Source: Deltaproteobacteria bacterium
GTDB lineage: Bacteria > Myxococcota_A > UBA9160 > UBA4427
DNA length: 64,000 nt
Assembly: GCA_029261835.1 (NCBI GenBank)
Contig: JAJDAO010000078.1
Coordinates: 1 to 64,000, forward strand
Reading direction: 5' to 3'
Part shown: positions 26,584 to 35,197 of the stretch, piece after piece
How the letters are laid out: every line of letters starts with the position of its first letter
How positions within the stretch are numbered: position 1 is the first letter of the stretch
Notes under the pieces: model-generated
The model's input: only the letters and a program-made list of their open reading frames with translations
Told to the model about the DNA's origin: nothing
Database searches by the model: none
Translations under genes and position numbers: made by a program

Positions 26584-27842
26584 GTGCAGCGGATGCGTCT
26601 CTCAGTTCTGACCATGCCGTGAGCCCGCTGGACGTCGAGGCAATACGTCGCGACTTCCCGATCTTCTCACGGACCATACGCGGCCAGCCGTTGGTCTTTC
26701 TCGATACTGCGGCCAGCGCACAGAAGCCTCGCCAGGTCATCGACGCGCTGCTGGAGTTCTACGAGTCCGGCTACGCCAATATCCACCGCGGGATCTACCA
26801 GCTCTCGGCGGAGGCGACCACACGCTTCGAAGGTGTACGCGATACGGTGCAGCGCTTCCTCGGCGCGGCAGACCGGCGAGAGATCGTCTTCGTCCGAAAT
26901 GCCACAGAGGCAATCAACCTGGTGGCGCGTAGCTGGGGTGACGCGCACCTTCGCGAGGGCGACGAGATCCTCATCTCCGCGATGGAGCACCACGCCAACA
27001 TCGTTCCATGGCAGATGCTGTGCGAGCGTGTGGGCTCGCGTCTTCGAGTCGCACCCATCAACGAGCGCGGCGAACTCGAGGTCGGCGCGTTCGAGGCGCT
27101 CCTCGGTGAGCGCACCAAGATCGTCGCGATCACTCACGTCTCCAACGCGCTGGGAAGCATCGTTCCCCTTCACGAGATCATTCCGCGCGCCAAGAGCCAC
27201 GGTGCCATGGTATTGGTCGATGGAGCCCAGGCGGTCCCGCACGCCAAGGTCGACGTGGCGGCGCTCGGGTGCGATTTCTACGCCTTCTCCGGGCACAAAC
27301 TCTTCGGTCCGACCGGCAGCGGCGTGCTCTACGGACGACTGCCCATTCTCGAGGCGACACCGCCCTTCCTAGGCGGAGGCGACATGATCGAAACGGTCAG
27401 CTTCGAGAGAACGACCTACGCGCCTGTTCCGCAGAAGTTCGAAGCCGGCACGCCGGATGTCGCGGGCGTCATCGGCCTCGGAGCGGCTATTGACTACCTC
27501 GAAACAATCGGTCTCGACCGTATCGAACTCTGGGAGAGCGAGCTGCTCGAGTACGCCACCGAGGCACTCGAAGCAATCGCGGGTCTGCGGATCATCGGGA
27601 CGGCTTCCGACAAGGCTGCCGTTATCTCCTTCGTTCTCGAGGGAATCCATCCGCATGACATCGGAACGGTATTGGACCAGCAAGGTGTCGCAGTGCGCGC
27701 CGGTCATCACTGCGCGCAACCGCTGATGGAAGTGCTCGGTGTGCCGGCCACCGTGCGTGCCTCGTTTTCGCTCTACAACACCAAGCAGGACGTCGACGCA
27801 CTCGTGAAGGCGATCCGGACGGCACTGGAGCTCTTTGCCTGA
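26580..27842 (+). CDS. sufS: cysteine desulfurase SufS
   Basis: 420 residues. PLP enzyme that takes sulfur from cysteine for cluster assembly. FLDTAASAQKPRQVIDAL, YANIHRGIYQLSAEAT, VRNATEAINLVARSW, Schiff-base Lys240 in FSGHKLFGPTG and the catalytic Cys378 in VRAGHHCAQPLM place it in the group II (SufS/CsdA) class. GTG start overlapping sufD by 4 nt; the stop overlaps sufU by one base (TGATG). SufU is its expected sulfur acceptor. Confidence 0.96.
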   Translation: MSAADASLSSDHAVSPLDVEAIRRDFPIFSRTIRGQPLVFLDTAASAQKPRQVIDALLEFYESGYANIHRGIYQLSAEATTRFEGVRDTVQRFLGAADRREIVFVRNATEAINLVARSWGDAHLREGDEILISAMEHHANIVPWQMLCERVGSRLRVAPINERGELEVGAFEALLGERTKIVAITHVSNALGSIVPLHEIIPRAKSHGAMVLVDGAQAVPHAKVDVAALGCDFYAFSGHKLFGPTGSGVLYGRLPILEATPPFLGGGDMIETVSFERTTYAPVPQKFEAGTPDVAGVIGLGAAIDYLETIGLDRIELWESELLEYATEALEAIAGLRIIGTASDKAAVISFVLEGIHPHDIGTVLDQQGVAVRAGHHCAQPLMEVLGVPATVRASFSLYNTKQDVDALVKAIRTALELFA

Positions 27843-28297
27843 TGAACGAGCTGCGCGAACTCTATCAAGCCACGATACTGGATCACAACAAGAAGCCTCG
27901 GAACTTCTGCGAGCTCGAGGACGCCAATCGCACGGCCGACGGCCACAACCCGCTGTGCGGCGACAAGTTGACTCTCTACCTCAAGGTCGATGCTGAGGAC
28001 CGTGTGGTGGATGTGGGCTTCCAGGGCTCCGGCTGTGCGATCTCGACCGCTTCGGCTTCGCTCATGACCGAGTTCGTCAAGGGCAAGAAGCGAGGGGAGA
28101 TCGAGGAGGATTTCATTCGCTTTCAGGAGTTGGTCACCACCGGTGCCGGAGAGGCCGCAGGCGTGGAAACACTCGGGAAGCTCGCTGTGTTCTCGGGTGT
28201 CCGTGAGTATCCCATGAGGGTCAAGTGCGCGACGCTCTCCTGGCATACGCTACGAGCCGCTCTCGAGAACACAGGCGCCACCGCGCGAACCGAGTAG
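27842..28297 (+). CDS. sufU: SufU sulfurtransferase / IscU-like protein
   Basis: 151 residues. Zn-binding sulfur acceptor for SufS. Ligands Cys39 (NPLCGD, with Asp41), Cys65 (GCAIS) and Cys129 (KCATLSWH) are present. Between Cys65 and Cys129 the spacing includes the extra stretch that separates SufU from IscU. It lacks the His seen in IscU's LPPVK region, as expected. Cotranscribed with sufS by a one-base overlap. Confidence 0.93.
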   Translation: MNELRELYQATILDHNKKPRNFCELEDANRTADGHNPLCGDKLTLYLKVDAEDRVVDVGFQGSGCAISTASASLMTEFVKGKKRGEIEEDFIRFQELVTTGAGEAAGVETLGKLAVFSGVREYPMRVKCATLSWHTLRAALENTGATARTE

Positions 28298-28335
28298 CCC
28301 GAGTCAGCGGCGAGACGCAGGACGGAAGAGTGGAG

Positions 28336-28653
28336 ATGAGCGAGAAGACCCCCGAAGAAACCAGGGATGACATCATCGCGGTCCTCAAGACCGTCTACGA
28401 TCCGGAAATCCCCGTGGACATCTATGAACTCGGACTGATCTATGCGGTCGAGGTGGATGACCGGTGTGACGTTGCGATCGAGATGACACTCACCACCCCG
28501 ATGTGCCCCGTGGCCGAGATCCTGCCTCAGGAGGTCGAGGCCAAGGTGAGGGCGGTGGAGGGCGTGTCGACCGTGAAGCTCGAACTCGTCTGGGAGCCGC
28601 CTTGGAGCGTCGAGAAGATGTCGGAAGCCGCTCGTCTGGAACTCAACCTGTAG
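28336..28653 (+). CDS. sufT: SUF-associated MIP18/DUF59 protein SufT
   Basis: 105 residues from ATG 28336 (a longer frame back to 28225 overlaps sufU and lacks family match). MIP18/DUF59 domain: TVYDPEIPVDIYELGLIYAVEV, then MTLTTPMCPVAEILPQEV with the reactive Cys, and VKLELVWEPPWSVEKMS. Helps mature Fe-S proteins, notably lipoyl synthase and aconitase in bacteria where studied. Last gene of the suf operon; a hairpin follows 8 nt after the stop. Confidence 0.92.
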   Translation: MSEKTPEETRDDIIAVLKTVYDPEIPVDIYELGLIYAVEVDDRCDVAIEMTLTTPMCPVAEILPQEVEAKVRAVEGVSTVKLELVWEPPWSVEKMSEAARLELNL

Positions 28654-28660
28654 TCCGCAT

Positions 28661-28685
28661 CGTTCACGGAGGCGCGCCGTGAACG
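28661..28685 (+). terminator. hairpin at the end of the suf operon
   Basis: Perfect 9-bp stem CGTTCACGG / CCGTGAACG with a 7-nt loop, 8 nt after the sufT stop. No T-run follows, so it may be Rho-assisted or an RNA-stability element. Confidence 0.55.
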
Positions 28686-28735
28686 CTCGTTCCATGGCGT
28701 TCGCAGGACGGAAATAGGCCGGCTATTCTGAGCCC

Positions 28736-29686
28736 ATGCCGAGCCAGCCGGCGCGTACGCTCATTACCGGAGCCAACGGCCACCTCGGGCGGCAGATCAT
28801 CAGCCATTTCGCCATCACGAGCGGCGCGAGCGGCGGGCTGCAGGAGCACGTGCGAGCTCTGGTGCGCTCGCAAACGGCGGCGGGGGTTCTCCAAGAACTG
28901 CGGCCGCAGCGGCGACCCGAAATTGTCATCTGCGACTATGCGGACGCGGCTGCTCTCACGGAGGCGGCCGCCGGCTGTCGGCACGTGGTGCACCTGGTTG
29001 GCATCATCAAGGAGACTCGCGGGGCCAGCTACAGCTCTGCTCATGAGCGGGCATGCGAAGCGCTGGTGCGAGCGGCAGCGGCCGCCGGGGTCGAGCGCAT
29101 CGTCTATCTCAGTATCGTCGGGGCCACGCCCGACTCACGCAACCAATGCCTGGCCTCCAAAGGACGAGCGGAGCAGATCCTGCTCGCGGGGCCCGTGCCC
29201 GTCACCGTGCTGCGTGTTCCGATGGTGATCGGCCCGGATGACTTCGCCTCGCATGCGCTGCGCCAGGCAGCCTGCTCTCGCATCGTGCCGCTGGTGAGCG
29301 GTGGTTCGACCATGCAGCAGCCAATCGACAGCCGAGACGTCATTCTGGCGATCCTCGCAGCACTGGAAGACTCGACGGCGGAGCGGCTCGTCCTCGATAT
29401 CGGTGGTCCGGAGCGTCTGACTCACCGGGCACTGGTCCGGCGTGCCGCCGAGCTTCATGGCGGAAACCCGCTCGTGCTTCCCGTACCGGCCGCTCTGGCA
29501 CGCGGCTTCGCGCGTCTGGCCGCCCGTTTGCTCGGAAACCCACCCGTCACGCCTAGCATGCTCGAAGTGCTGCAGCAGGACGATTGTGTCGACGAGGCTG
29601 AGAGCTGCGCACAACTGGGGATCGTTCTCACGCCTCTGGATGAAACGCTTCGGTGTTACATCGGCCCGGTGGACGCCCGCACATGA
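28736..29686 (+). CDS. NAD(P)-binding atypical SDR, NDUFA9/NmrA-like
   Basis: 316 residues. N-terminal Rossmann motif LITGANGHLGRQI, middle VVHLVGIIKETRGASY and YLSIVGATPDSRNQCLASKGRAEQILLAG (the Tyr-x3-Lys is replaced by Cys-x3-Lys, as in non-catalytic atypical SDRs). C-terminal part resembles complex I NDUFA9 and NmrA-like proteins. It likely binds NAD(P)H as a chaperone or regulator rather than as a dehydrogenase. The next gene overlaps its stop (ATGATG). Confidence 0.8.
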   Translation: MPSQPARTLITGANGHLGRQIISHFAITSGASGGLQEHVRALVRSQTAAGVLQELRPQRRPEIVICDYADAAALTEAAAGCRHVVHLVGIIKETRGASYSSAHERACEALVRAAAAAGVERIVYLSIVGATPDSRNQCLASKGRAEQILLAGPVPVTVLRVPMVIGPDDFASHALRQAACSRIVPLVSGGSTMQQPIDSRDVILAILAALEDSTAERLVLDIGGPERLTHRALVRRAAELHGGNPLVLPVPAALARGFARLAARLLGNPPVTPSMLEVLQQDDCVDEAESCAQLGIVLTPLDETLRCYIGPVDART

Positions 29687-30669
29687 TGGAACCCAACAGC
29701 GATCCCAGCCGAGAGGTGCAAGAAGAGACGGCCCAGCGTACTTCGGTTTCCGGCTGGAAGAAGATGCTGCCGTGGCTCATCACCCTGGCCTGCTTCCTCT
29801 ATCTCTACGCCAAACTTCAGGGCGCAGCCGCACGCGAAGGACTCGGCCTTCTCCAGTACTTGGGCAGCATCTTCGGGCGGGTCGATTGGACGATCTGGCT
29901 GGCTCTGATGATCCCCTACTCGCTCTTCTTCTTCTTGATTGACTCTCTCGTCGTATGGCGAGTGATCAACTGGTTCAACACGAGCGTGCGATACGTGGAT
30001 ATGCTGCCGATTCGAGGCAGCAGCTACATCCTGTCGATCGTCAACGAGCAAGTCGGAAAGGGCGCCATGGCGCTCTACTTGAATAGACGGGATAACGTGC
30101 CGGGGTGGGAGATCGGCTCGAGCATGCTCTTCATCATGTTCTGCGAGTTCTACTACCTTCTCGGCTGGGCGACGGTCGGCTGGGTGCTGCAGCGCGAACA
30201 ACTGCCCGCTGAGTTCCGTCTGATTCCGATCATCGCGCTGGTCGCACTGCTGTTCTTCGGATTCTTTCTGGGCTTCTTCCGTGGACGGATCGCAGTTGGC
30301 TCCCGACTGCGGGAGCGTCCTCTCTTCAAGGCATTTCGTGAGGCCGGAATCTCGCGCTACCTGATCATTGTTCTGATTCGATCTCCCGCCCTGCTATCCG
30401 CAGTCGTGGTCTACACATTGGCACTTCGGCTGTTTGGGATCGACATCGGCTTCGCGCAGATGCTCGGCTACTTACCCGTGATCTTCTTCGGAGCCGCAAC
30501 CCCCGGGCCGATGCGTACGGTGGCGATCACGCTCTGGGTCGTTCTCTTTCCGGGGCACGAAGGCGAGATGGCGGCATTCGGCTTCGTCCAACACAACTTC
30601 TTCATCTTCTTCAACGCCGCCATCGGCTTGCTCTTTCTGCGACGTGCTAACCGGGAGCTCTTCGGCTGA
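29683..30669 (+). CDS. membrane protein, LPG-synthase transmembrane-like
   Basis: About 328 residues from ATG 29683 or 29686. Roughly eight hydrophobic helices: first at about 28-45, then DWTIWLALMIPYSLFFFLIDSLVVW, FIMFCEFYYLLGWATVGWVL, IPIIALVALLFFGFFLGFF, YLIIVLIRSPALLSAVVVYTLAL and a pair in the last third. The R-SSYILSIVNEQVGKG segment recalls the UPF0104/AglD/LPG_synthase_TM family, but similarity is judged by eye only. Coupled to the NDUFA9-like gene by the overlap. Its end overlaps the convergent CDP-alcohol phosphatidyltransferase by 23 bp. Function unknown. Confidence 0.55.
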   Translation: MMEPNSDPSREVQEETAQRTSVSGWKKMLPWLITLACFLYLYAKLQGAAAREGLGLLQYLGSIFGRVDWTIWLALMIPYSLFFFLIDSLVVWRVINWFNTSVRYVDMLPIRGSSYILSIVNEQVGKGAMALYLNRRDNVPGWEIGSSMLFIMFCEFYYLLGWATVGWVLQREQLPAEFRLIPIIALVALLFFGFFLGFFRGRIAVGSRLRERPLFKAFREAGISRYLIIVLIRSPALLSAVVVYTLALRLFGIDIGFAQMLGYLPVIFFGAATPGPMRTVAITLWVVLFPGHEGEMAAFGFVQHNFFIFFNAAIGLLFLRRANRELFG

Positions 30670-31234
30670 GGCGCCAGGCCTGCGCCCGGACCGCCATCGA
30701 GACCAGGGTCGATGCGACTAGACCCCAGCCCAGCGCGAGAGCCGTGAGGGGGCCGGGCCATGTCAGCTCGAACACGTCAGCCGATATCAGGGCACCGAGC
30801 AGGGCGTAGTACGCAATCCCGTTGCAGCGTCCCAGGAAGCTGGCCCGCAGACGCTGGCCCGCCAGCGCGCGCGAGTCGAGTGCGTACTGCGCGAAGGCGA
30901 GCAGGATCAGCGCCGGCAACAACGCGGGGATCCGACCATCGGCGGCCAGTGCGGCGAGACCCGCGGAGACGAAGATCGCGTCGGTCGCGTGATCGAGCAG
31001 CGCGCCGCGCGCGGACGCCTCGCCTCGGCGACGAGCCACACGTCCATCCGCGAGATCGCTTGCCGCCGCCAAGGCAAAGCAGACTAGAGCCCGGCTCGAA
31101 AGCCCGTCGCACAGCGAGAGGGCACAGGCAGGCGCCAGGGCGAGGCGAAGCAGTGTGAGCGCGTTGGCGTAGGTCAGCCAGCGACCGGCCGGAGGCGCGG
31201 GCATGGCGCTCGATGGCTCTGCCACATGTGCCAT
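30647..31234 (-). CDS. CDP-alcohol phosphatidyltransferase family protein
   Basis: About 195 residues from ATG 31234; ATG 31246 or 31204 are possible, while the frame to 31390 would run into proS. The CDP-alcohol phosphotransferase motif D-x2-DG-x2-AR-x8-G-x3-D-x3-D is complete in SDLADGRVARRRGEASARGALLDHATDA. About five membrane helices surround it (LTLLRLALAPACALSL, ALVCFALAAA, LLPALILLAFAQYAL, YYALLGALISADV, ALALGWGLVASTLVS). Makes a phospholipid from a CDP-alcohol and an alcohol; the acceptor (glycerol phosphate, inositol, etc.) cannot be assigned. Lies downstream of proS on the same strand. Confidence 0.85.
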   Translation of the reverse strand: MAHVAEPSSAMPAPPAGRWLTYANALTLLRLALAPACALSLCDGLSSRALVCFALAAASDLADGRVARRRGEASARGALLDHATDAIFVSAGLAALAADGRIPALLPALILLAFAQYALDSRALAGQRLRASFLGRCNGIAYYALLGALISADVFELTWPGPLTALALGWGLVASTLVSMAVRAQAWRLSRRAPG

Positions 31235-31283
31235 ACCGGACACCATACCGCAGGGCGGCGAGCGCGTTGGAGCGATCGCGGCG

Positions 31284-32996
31284 TCAGCGACGTTCGTCGA
31301 GCACCGCCTCGGCGAGGGTACTGGCGGCATGACCGACCTGGATATCACGGGTTTCGCCGTCTCTCCTTCGCTTGATCTCGACCACGCCATCGGCCAGGCC
31401 CTTTGGACCGACGACGACGCGATAGGGGATGCCCACCAGATCAGCGTCCTTGAACTTCACGCCCGGCCGCTCGTCGCGGTCGTCGAGGATCACGTCGATG
31501 CCCTCAGCAAGGAGCGCCTCATAGAGACGTACACCCACTTCGAGACACTCTACCTGCTTGGGCTTCACGACAGTCACCACCACCTCGTAGGGCGCGACAT
31601 TCACGGGCCAGACGATACCGGCGGCGTCGTGATTGGCTTCGACGACGGCCGCCATGTTGCGCTCCAGGCCGATGCCGTACGAACCCATCACGATCGGAGC
31701 CGCCTTGCCGTTTCCGTCCAGGACGGTGGCCCCCATGGCCTCGCTGTACTTCGTGCCGAGCTTGAAGATGTGTCCCACCTCGATCGTCTTTTGCACCGCC
31801 AACGGGGCTGCGCACATCGGGCAGCCCTCGGCATCCCGCACCTCTCTCAGGTCGAGCCATGCCTTGACGCTGATGTCTCGGTCGATGTCGACGCCGCGCA
31901 AGTGGAATTCGTCCACATTGGCGCCCGTCACCATGTTGCTTCTGCCTCGCAGCGCCTCATCGGCGATGATGAAATGGTCCTCCACCGCGACGGCACCCAG
32001 GCTGCCCGGCTGAGCACCCAGGGCATCCTTCGCTTCGTCAGCGGTGGCGGGCCTGATCTCACCTCCCTCCACATGGTCGACGATCTTCTGCTCCACAAGC
32101 GTGTGGTCACCGCGCAGTAGCAACAGCACGATCTTCTCGTCCACGCGGTAGACCAATGTCTTGATCTGGCGCCACCCCGGTGCGCCGCCGTCGGTCTTCT
32201 CCAGATCCTCGATCGTGCGTACACCCGGAGTTGGAAACCTCTCGGGCGCATCCAGGCCCGGCTCGTCGTGGACAGGCTCGATCGTGCTCGTTGCCTTCTC
32301 GATGTTGGCCGCATACCCGCACGCAGAACAGGCTGCGATCCAGTCTTCACCAGCATCGCTGCGAAGCATGAATTCAACTGACTGATTGCCCCCCATGGAG
32401 CCCGACGAGGCCTCGACGGCCACCGTTTCAAAGCCGAGTCGATTGAAGATGCGCCGATAAGCATCGAAGTGTTCATCGAAGGCGTGATCGAGCCCGTCCC
32501 AGTCGATATCCATCGAGTAGGAATCCTTCATCGTGAACTCGCGCACGCGAAGCAGGCCGCTCTTCGGACGGGCCTCGTCCCGAAACTTGGTCTGGAACTG
32601 GTACCAGATCTGCGGGAGCTCCTTGTACGAGCGAAGGCCACCGGCGAGGTGGGCGAAGATTTCCTCGTGCGTCATCCCGAGCGCGACATCGGCGCCGCGG
32701 CGATCCTGGAACTGAAACATCTCGGCCCCCATTGCGGACCAGCGACCCGAGCGCTCCCAAATCTCGCGTGGATGCAGGCTCGGCAGCTGAAACTCCTGGC
32801 CACCGATTCGATTCATCTCCTCGCGCACGATCTGCTCGACCTTCCGCACGACTCGGGTACCGAGCGGCAGGAGCGAGTAGACACCTGCCATGAGCTGCCG
32901 CATGAAGCCGGCACGAATGAGGAGCTTGTGACTGACCGCCTCGGCATCGGCAGGGTCGTCGCGCAGAGTCGGAATGAAGGCTTTGGACCAACGCAC
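31284..32996 (-). CDS. proS: prolyl-tRNA synthetase
   Basis: 570 residues, bacterial-type class II ProRS with the editing (INS/YbaK-like) insertion between motifs 2 and 3. Seen: MRWSKAFIPTLRDDP start, RAGFMRQLMAGVYSLLPLGTRVVRKVEQIVREEM (motif 1), YQFQTKFRDEARPKSGLLRVREFTMKDSYS (motif 2), YGIGLERNMAAVVE (motif 3), and the insertion around residues 230-400. GTG start with AGGAGG 6 nt upstream, a strong site. In a minus-strand run with the IclR and class IV aminotransferase genes upstream and the phosphatidyltransferase downstream. Confidence 0.97.
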   Translation of the reverse strand: MRWSKAFIPTLRDDPADAEAVSHKLLIRAGFMRQLMAGVYSLLPLGTRVVRKVEQIVREEMNRIGGQEFQLPSLHPREIWERSGRWSAMGAEMFQFQDRRGADVALGMTHEEIFAHLAGGLRSYKELPQIWYQFQTKFRDEARPKSGLLRVREFTMKDSYSMDIDWDGLDHAFDEHFDAYRRIFNRLGFETVAVEASSGSMGGNQSVEFMLRSDAGEDWIAACSACGYAANIEKATSTIEPVHDEPGLDAPERFPTPGVRTIEDLEKTDGGAPGWRQIKTLVYRVDEKIVLLLLRGDHTLVEQKIVDHVEGGEIRPATADEAKDALGAQPGSLGAVAVEDHFIIADEALRGRSNMVTGANVDEFHLRGVDIDRDISVKAWLDLREVRDAEGCPMCAAPLAVQKTIEVGHIFKLGTKYSEAMGATVLDGNGKAAPIVMGSYGIGLERNMAAVVEANHDAAGIVWPVNVAPYEVVVTVVKPKQVECLEVGVRLYEALLAEGIDVILDDRDERPGVKFKDADLVGIPYRVVVGPKGLADGVVEIKRRRDGETRDIQVGHAASTLAEAVLDERR

Positions 32997-33161
32997 TTCG
33001 CGCCTCCTAGAAGGGGGGCTCTACATCGATGAGTGGCTGTGCTGGGCGAGGAGAATAGCCCCGGGCTGAGGTCGGCGCTTCGACCCGCAGCGGCAGGAGG
33101 CGAGTTCCCGAATGGAACGCAGCCGGTGAGAGCCACTCAATGCCACGCCGCGAGACACCGC

Positions 33162-34043
33162 TCAGTAAGCCGTTCCTCGTGTCTCGATGAAACGAGCGAA
33201 CTCCGCGATGAGGCGCGTGGTGATCGGTCCCGGCCCCGGCGCTGGTCCGATCGGCTGGCCGTCGAGCGAGGCCACCGGAACGATACGCGCACCGGTTCCG
33301 GTCAAGAAGACCTCGTCGGCGCCCAGTAGGTCGAGGCGGCCGACTGTGGCTTCTCGGGCGGGAATGCCCTCGGCGTCGGCGATCTCGAGCACACTCGCCC
33401 GGGTAATTCCCGGAAGCGCACCGTCGGTCGTAGGAGGCGTAGTGAGGGCGCCATCGCGCACCGCGAAGACATTGGCAACGCTCGCCTCGGCCACGGTGCC
33501 GGTTGCGTTGAGGATCAACGCTTCGTCAGCGCCGCGCAGGCGCGCCTCGCGCTTGGCCAGCACGCTATTGAGGTAGTTGAGGCTCTTGACGCTGGGGTCG
33601 AGGGCATCCGGGGCGGGACGCCTCAGACTGACCGTCACGATGTCGAGACCCCTTGTCAGCTTCTCGTCTGGGTAGAGTGCGATGGCGGCCGCGATACAGA
33701 TGATCCGCGGACGTGAACAGCTCGTGGGATCTACACCCAGCTCTCCCTCACCGCGCGTGACGATGAGGCGAATGTAGGCGTCTGGTCTCGCGTAGCTGCG
33801 AGCCGTATCGAGGACGATCTTCTCGAGCCCCGAGACACCAACGGGAATCTCCAGACCAATGGCACCGGCCGCCGTGGACAAGCGGCGCAGATGATCGGCC
33901 AAACGAAAGACGCGCCCGGCGTAGACTCGGATACCCTCGAAAACGCCGTCGCCGTACAGCAGGCCGTGGTCGAAAACAGGAATCCGTGCGGCGGTACCAT
34001 CAACGATCCGACCGTCGATCCAGACCTTGTACTCACTGGGCAT
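33162..34043 (-). CDS. ilvE: class IV aminotransferase, branched-chain type
   Basis: 293 residues. Fold type IV PLP enzyme: YKVWIDGRIVD, VFDHGLLYGDGVFEGIRVYAGRVFRL, catalytic Lys in DPSVKSLNYLNSVLAKREARLRGADEALILNATGTVAEASVANVFAV and FLTGTGARIVPVASLDGQPIG. These match IlvE-type branched-chain aminotransferase more than D-amino acid transaminase, although 4-amino-4-deoxychorismate lyase shares the fold. ATG 34043 with GGGAGG and AAGGA upstream. Sits 30 nt downstream of the IclR gene, so probably in its operon. Confidence 0.82.
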   Translation of the reverse strand: MPSEYKVWIDGRIVDGTAARIPVFDHGLLYGDGVFEGIRVYAGRVFRLADHLRRLSTAAGAIGLEIPVGVSGLEKIVLDTARSYARPDAYIRLIVTRGEGELGVDPTSCSRPRIICIAAAIALYPDEKLTRGLDIVTVSLRRPAPDALDPSVKSLNYLNSVLAKREARLRGADEALILNATGTVAEASVANVFAVRDGALTTPPTTDGALPGITRASVLEIADAEGIPAREATVGRLDLLGADEVFLTGTGARIVPVASLDGQPIGPAPGPGPITTRLIAEFARFIETRGTAY

Positions 34044-34073
34044 TCCTTGTCCTCCCGCTACCGGAGCGCACTC

Positions 34074-34832
34074 TCAGCACTTCGCCACGCCGTCACCCTC
34101 GAGTCGCTCGGTGATCTCCTGGGCGGCCGATCTCACGCGCTCCACCAACATCTCTTCGCCGAGCTCGTTGAACCGCTGCGACGCGGCGGCGACTGCCACG
34201 GCTGCGACCATTCGGCCGGCCAGCCAGACGGCTGCCGCCGAAACCGAGAGGCCGGGCAGCCACTCATCGCGGTTGTGTGCCAGGCCGCAAAGACGAACGG
34301 CCTCCACGACAGCCTTGATCTTTCTCGGATCCACGATCGTGTCGGGCGTAAAGGTTTCGGGGGCCGCCGCATGCCACGGCCCGATCTGCTCGGGCGCGAA
34401 CGCGAGGTAGAGCTTCCCGACCGCCGTGGCGTGAACCGGGACGGTCGATCCCACGCGGGGCGCGGCTCGCAGGAAGCCGCTGCCCTCTGCCTTCTCGAGG
34501 ACGACGAGCGAGCCGGCTCTGGCGCCAACCAGGAAGAATGTCTCACCGACCTCCCGGGCGGATTTGTCGAGGACCGGACGGGCGGCAACGACCGCGGGCT
34601 CACGCTCCAGCACTCCCAGACCAAGCGCTACCAGCCCAACGCCAGGCTGGTAGCGCCCGTGTGCGTCTCGGCCCACCAAGCCGCGGCGAAGCAGTGCAGC
34701 GAGCAGACGGTGGACGCTCGACTTGGGCATCTCGAGTTCTCGACCGATGTCCGTCACACCGCGTGGCGTGGGCGCGCTATGCAGGTGGAAGAGAATGTCC
34801 ATCGCCTTCTCTACGGTGCCGAGCTGGTTCAC
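34074..34832 (-). CDS. IclR family transcriptional regulator
   Basis: 252 residues. N-terminal winged helix (TVEKAMDILFHLHSAPTPRGVTDIGRELEMPKSSVHRLLAALLRRGLV) and C-terminal ligand-binding domain (VHATAVGKLYLAFAPE, PGLSVSAAAVWLAGRMVAAVAVAAASQRF). GTG start with GGGAG upstream. A 17-bp palindrome in front of it is a good autoregulatory operator. Likely controls itself and the downstream aminotransferase; effector unknown. Confidence 0.9.
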   Translation of the reverse strand: MNQLGTVEKAMDILFHLHSAPTPRGVTDIGRELEMPKSSVHRLLAALLRRGLVGRDAHGRYQPGVGLVALGLGVLEREPAVVAARPVLDKSAREVGETFFLVGARAGSLVVLEKAEGSGFLRAAPRVGSTVPVHATAVGKLYLAFAPEQIGPWHAAAPETFTPDTIVDPRKIKAVVEAVRLCGLAHNRDEWLPGLSVSAAAVWLAGRMVAAVAVAAASQRFNELGEEMLVERVRSAAQEITERLEGDGVAKC

Positions 34833-35197
34833 TCAAAACTCCCACGACGTCCTGGCCCAGGCTCTCGAGCACTGTCGCTGCAGCACTCGTTGTTCCGTTA
34901 TACGGAACGCGATACTGATATCTGGAACACAATAGCCAGCCCACAGCCCGCCCACAACCGCGAAGGACTCGACGGACCGGCCCCGCGGCGGATGGCATCC
35001 TCGCGGTGTTGCAGCTGTGTTGGCAGCGGGTGTCGAGTCAGATGGCGAGCGAGCTTTCTCTCGCGATACGCTCAGGCGGGTTTCCCCGCCTTTGGGGGTC
35101 GGCTAGGATCGATTGGCCTCGACACCCCTGCGTGGCGCCCGGGCAAGCCCCCCAGTGAGTGAGCAATATTCGACCCCTTCGGGGAGCTGAGGCAGGA
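34833..35197. other. intergenic region between iclR and rnd
   Basis: Divergent promoter region of the IclR gene and the ribonuclease D gene. Apart from the 17-bp operator I see no gene; the long open frame across 33891-35162 is an antisense shadow. The ribonuclease D ribosome site (GAGG) is at about 35188. Confidence 0.5.
34892..34908 (-). promoter_or_regulatory. IclR-type operator overlapping a -10 box
   Basis: GTTCCGT-TAT-ACGGAAC, perfect 7-bp arms with a 3-nt centre, 60 bp upstream of the IclR start. The inner TATAAC read on the minus strand can serve as a -10 element, so binding would block transcription. Confidence 0.6.

Noticed and set aside
31203..32120. 305-aa plus-strand open frame
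   Set aside because: Antisense shadow of proS.
33030..33139. TGAGTGGCT / AGCCACTCA inverted repeat upstream of proS as a riboswitch or T-box
   Set aside because: Arms are 92 nt apart with no conserved leader motifs; such T-boxes are not known in this type of bacterium.
33891..35162. 423-aa plus-strand open frame
   Set aside because: Antisense shadow of the class IV aminotransferase and IclR genes; no recognisable domain.
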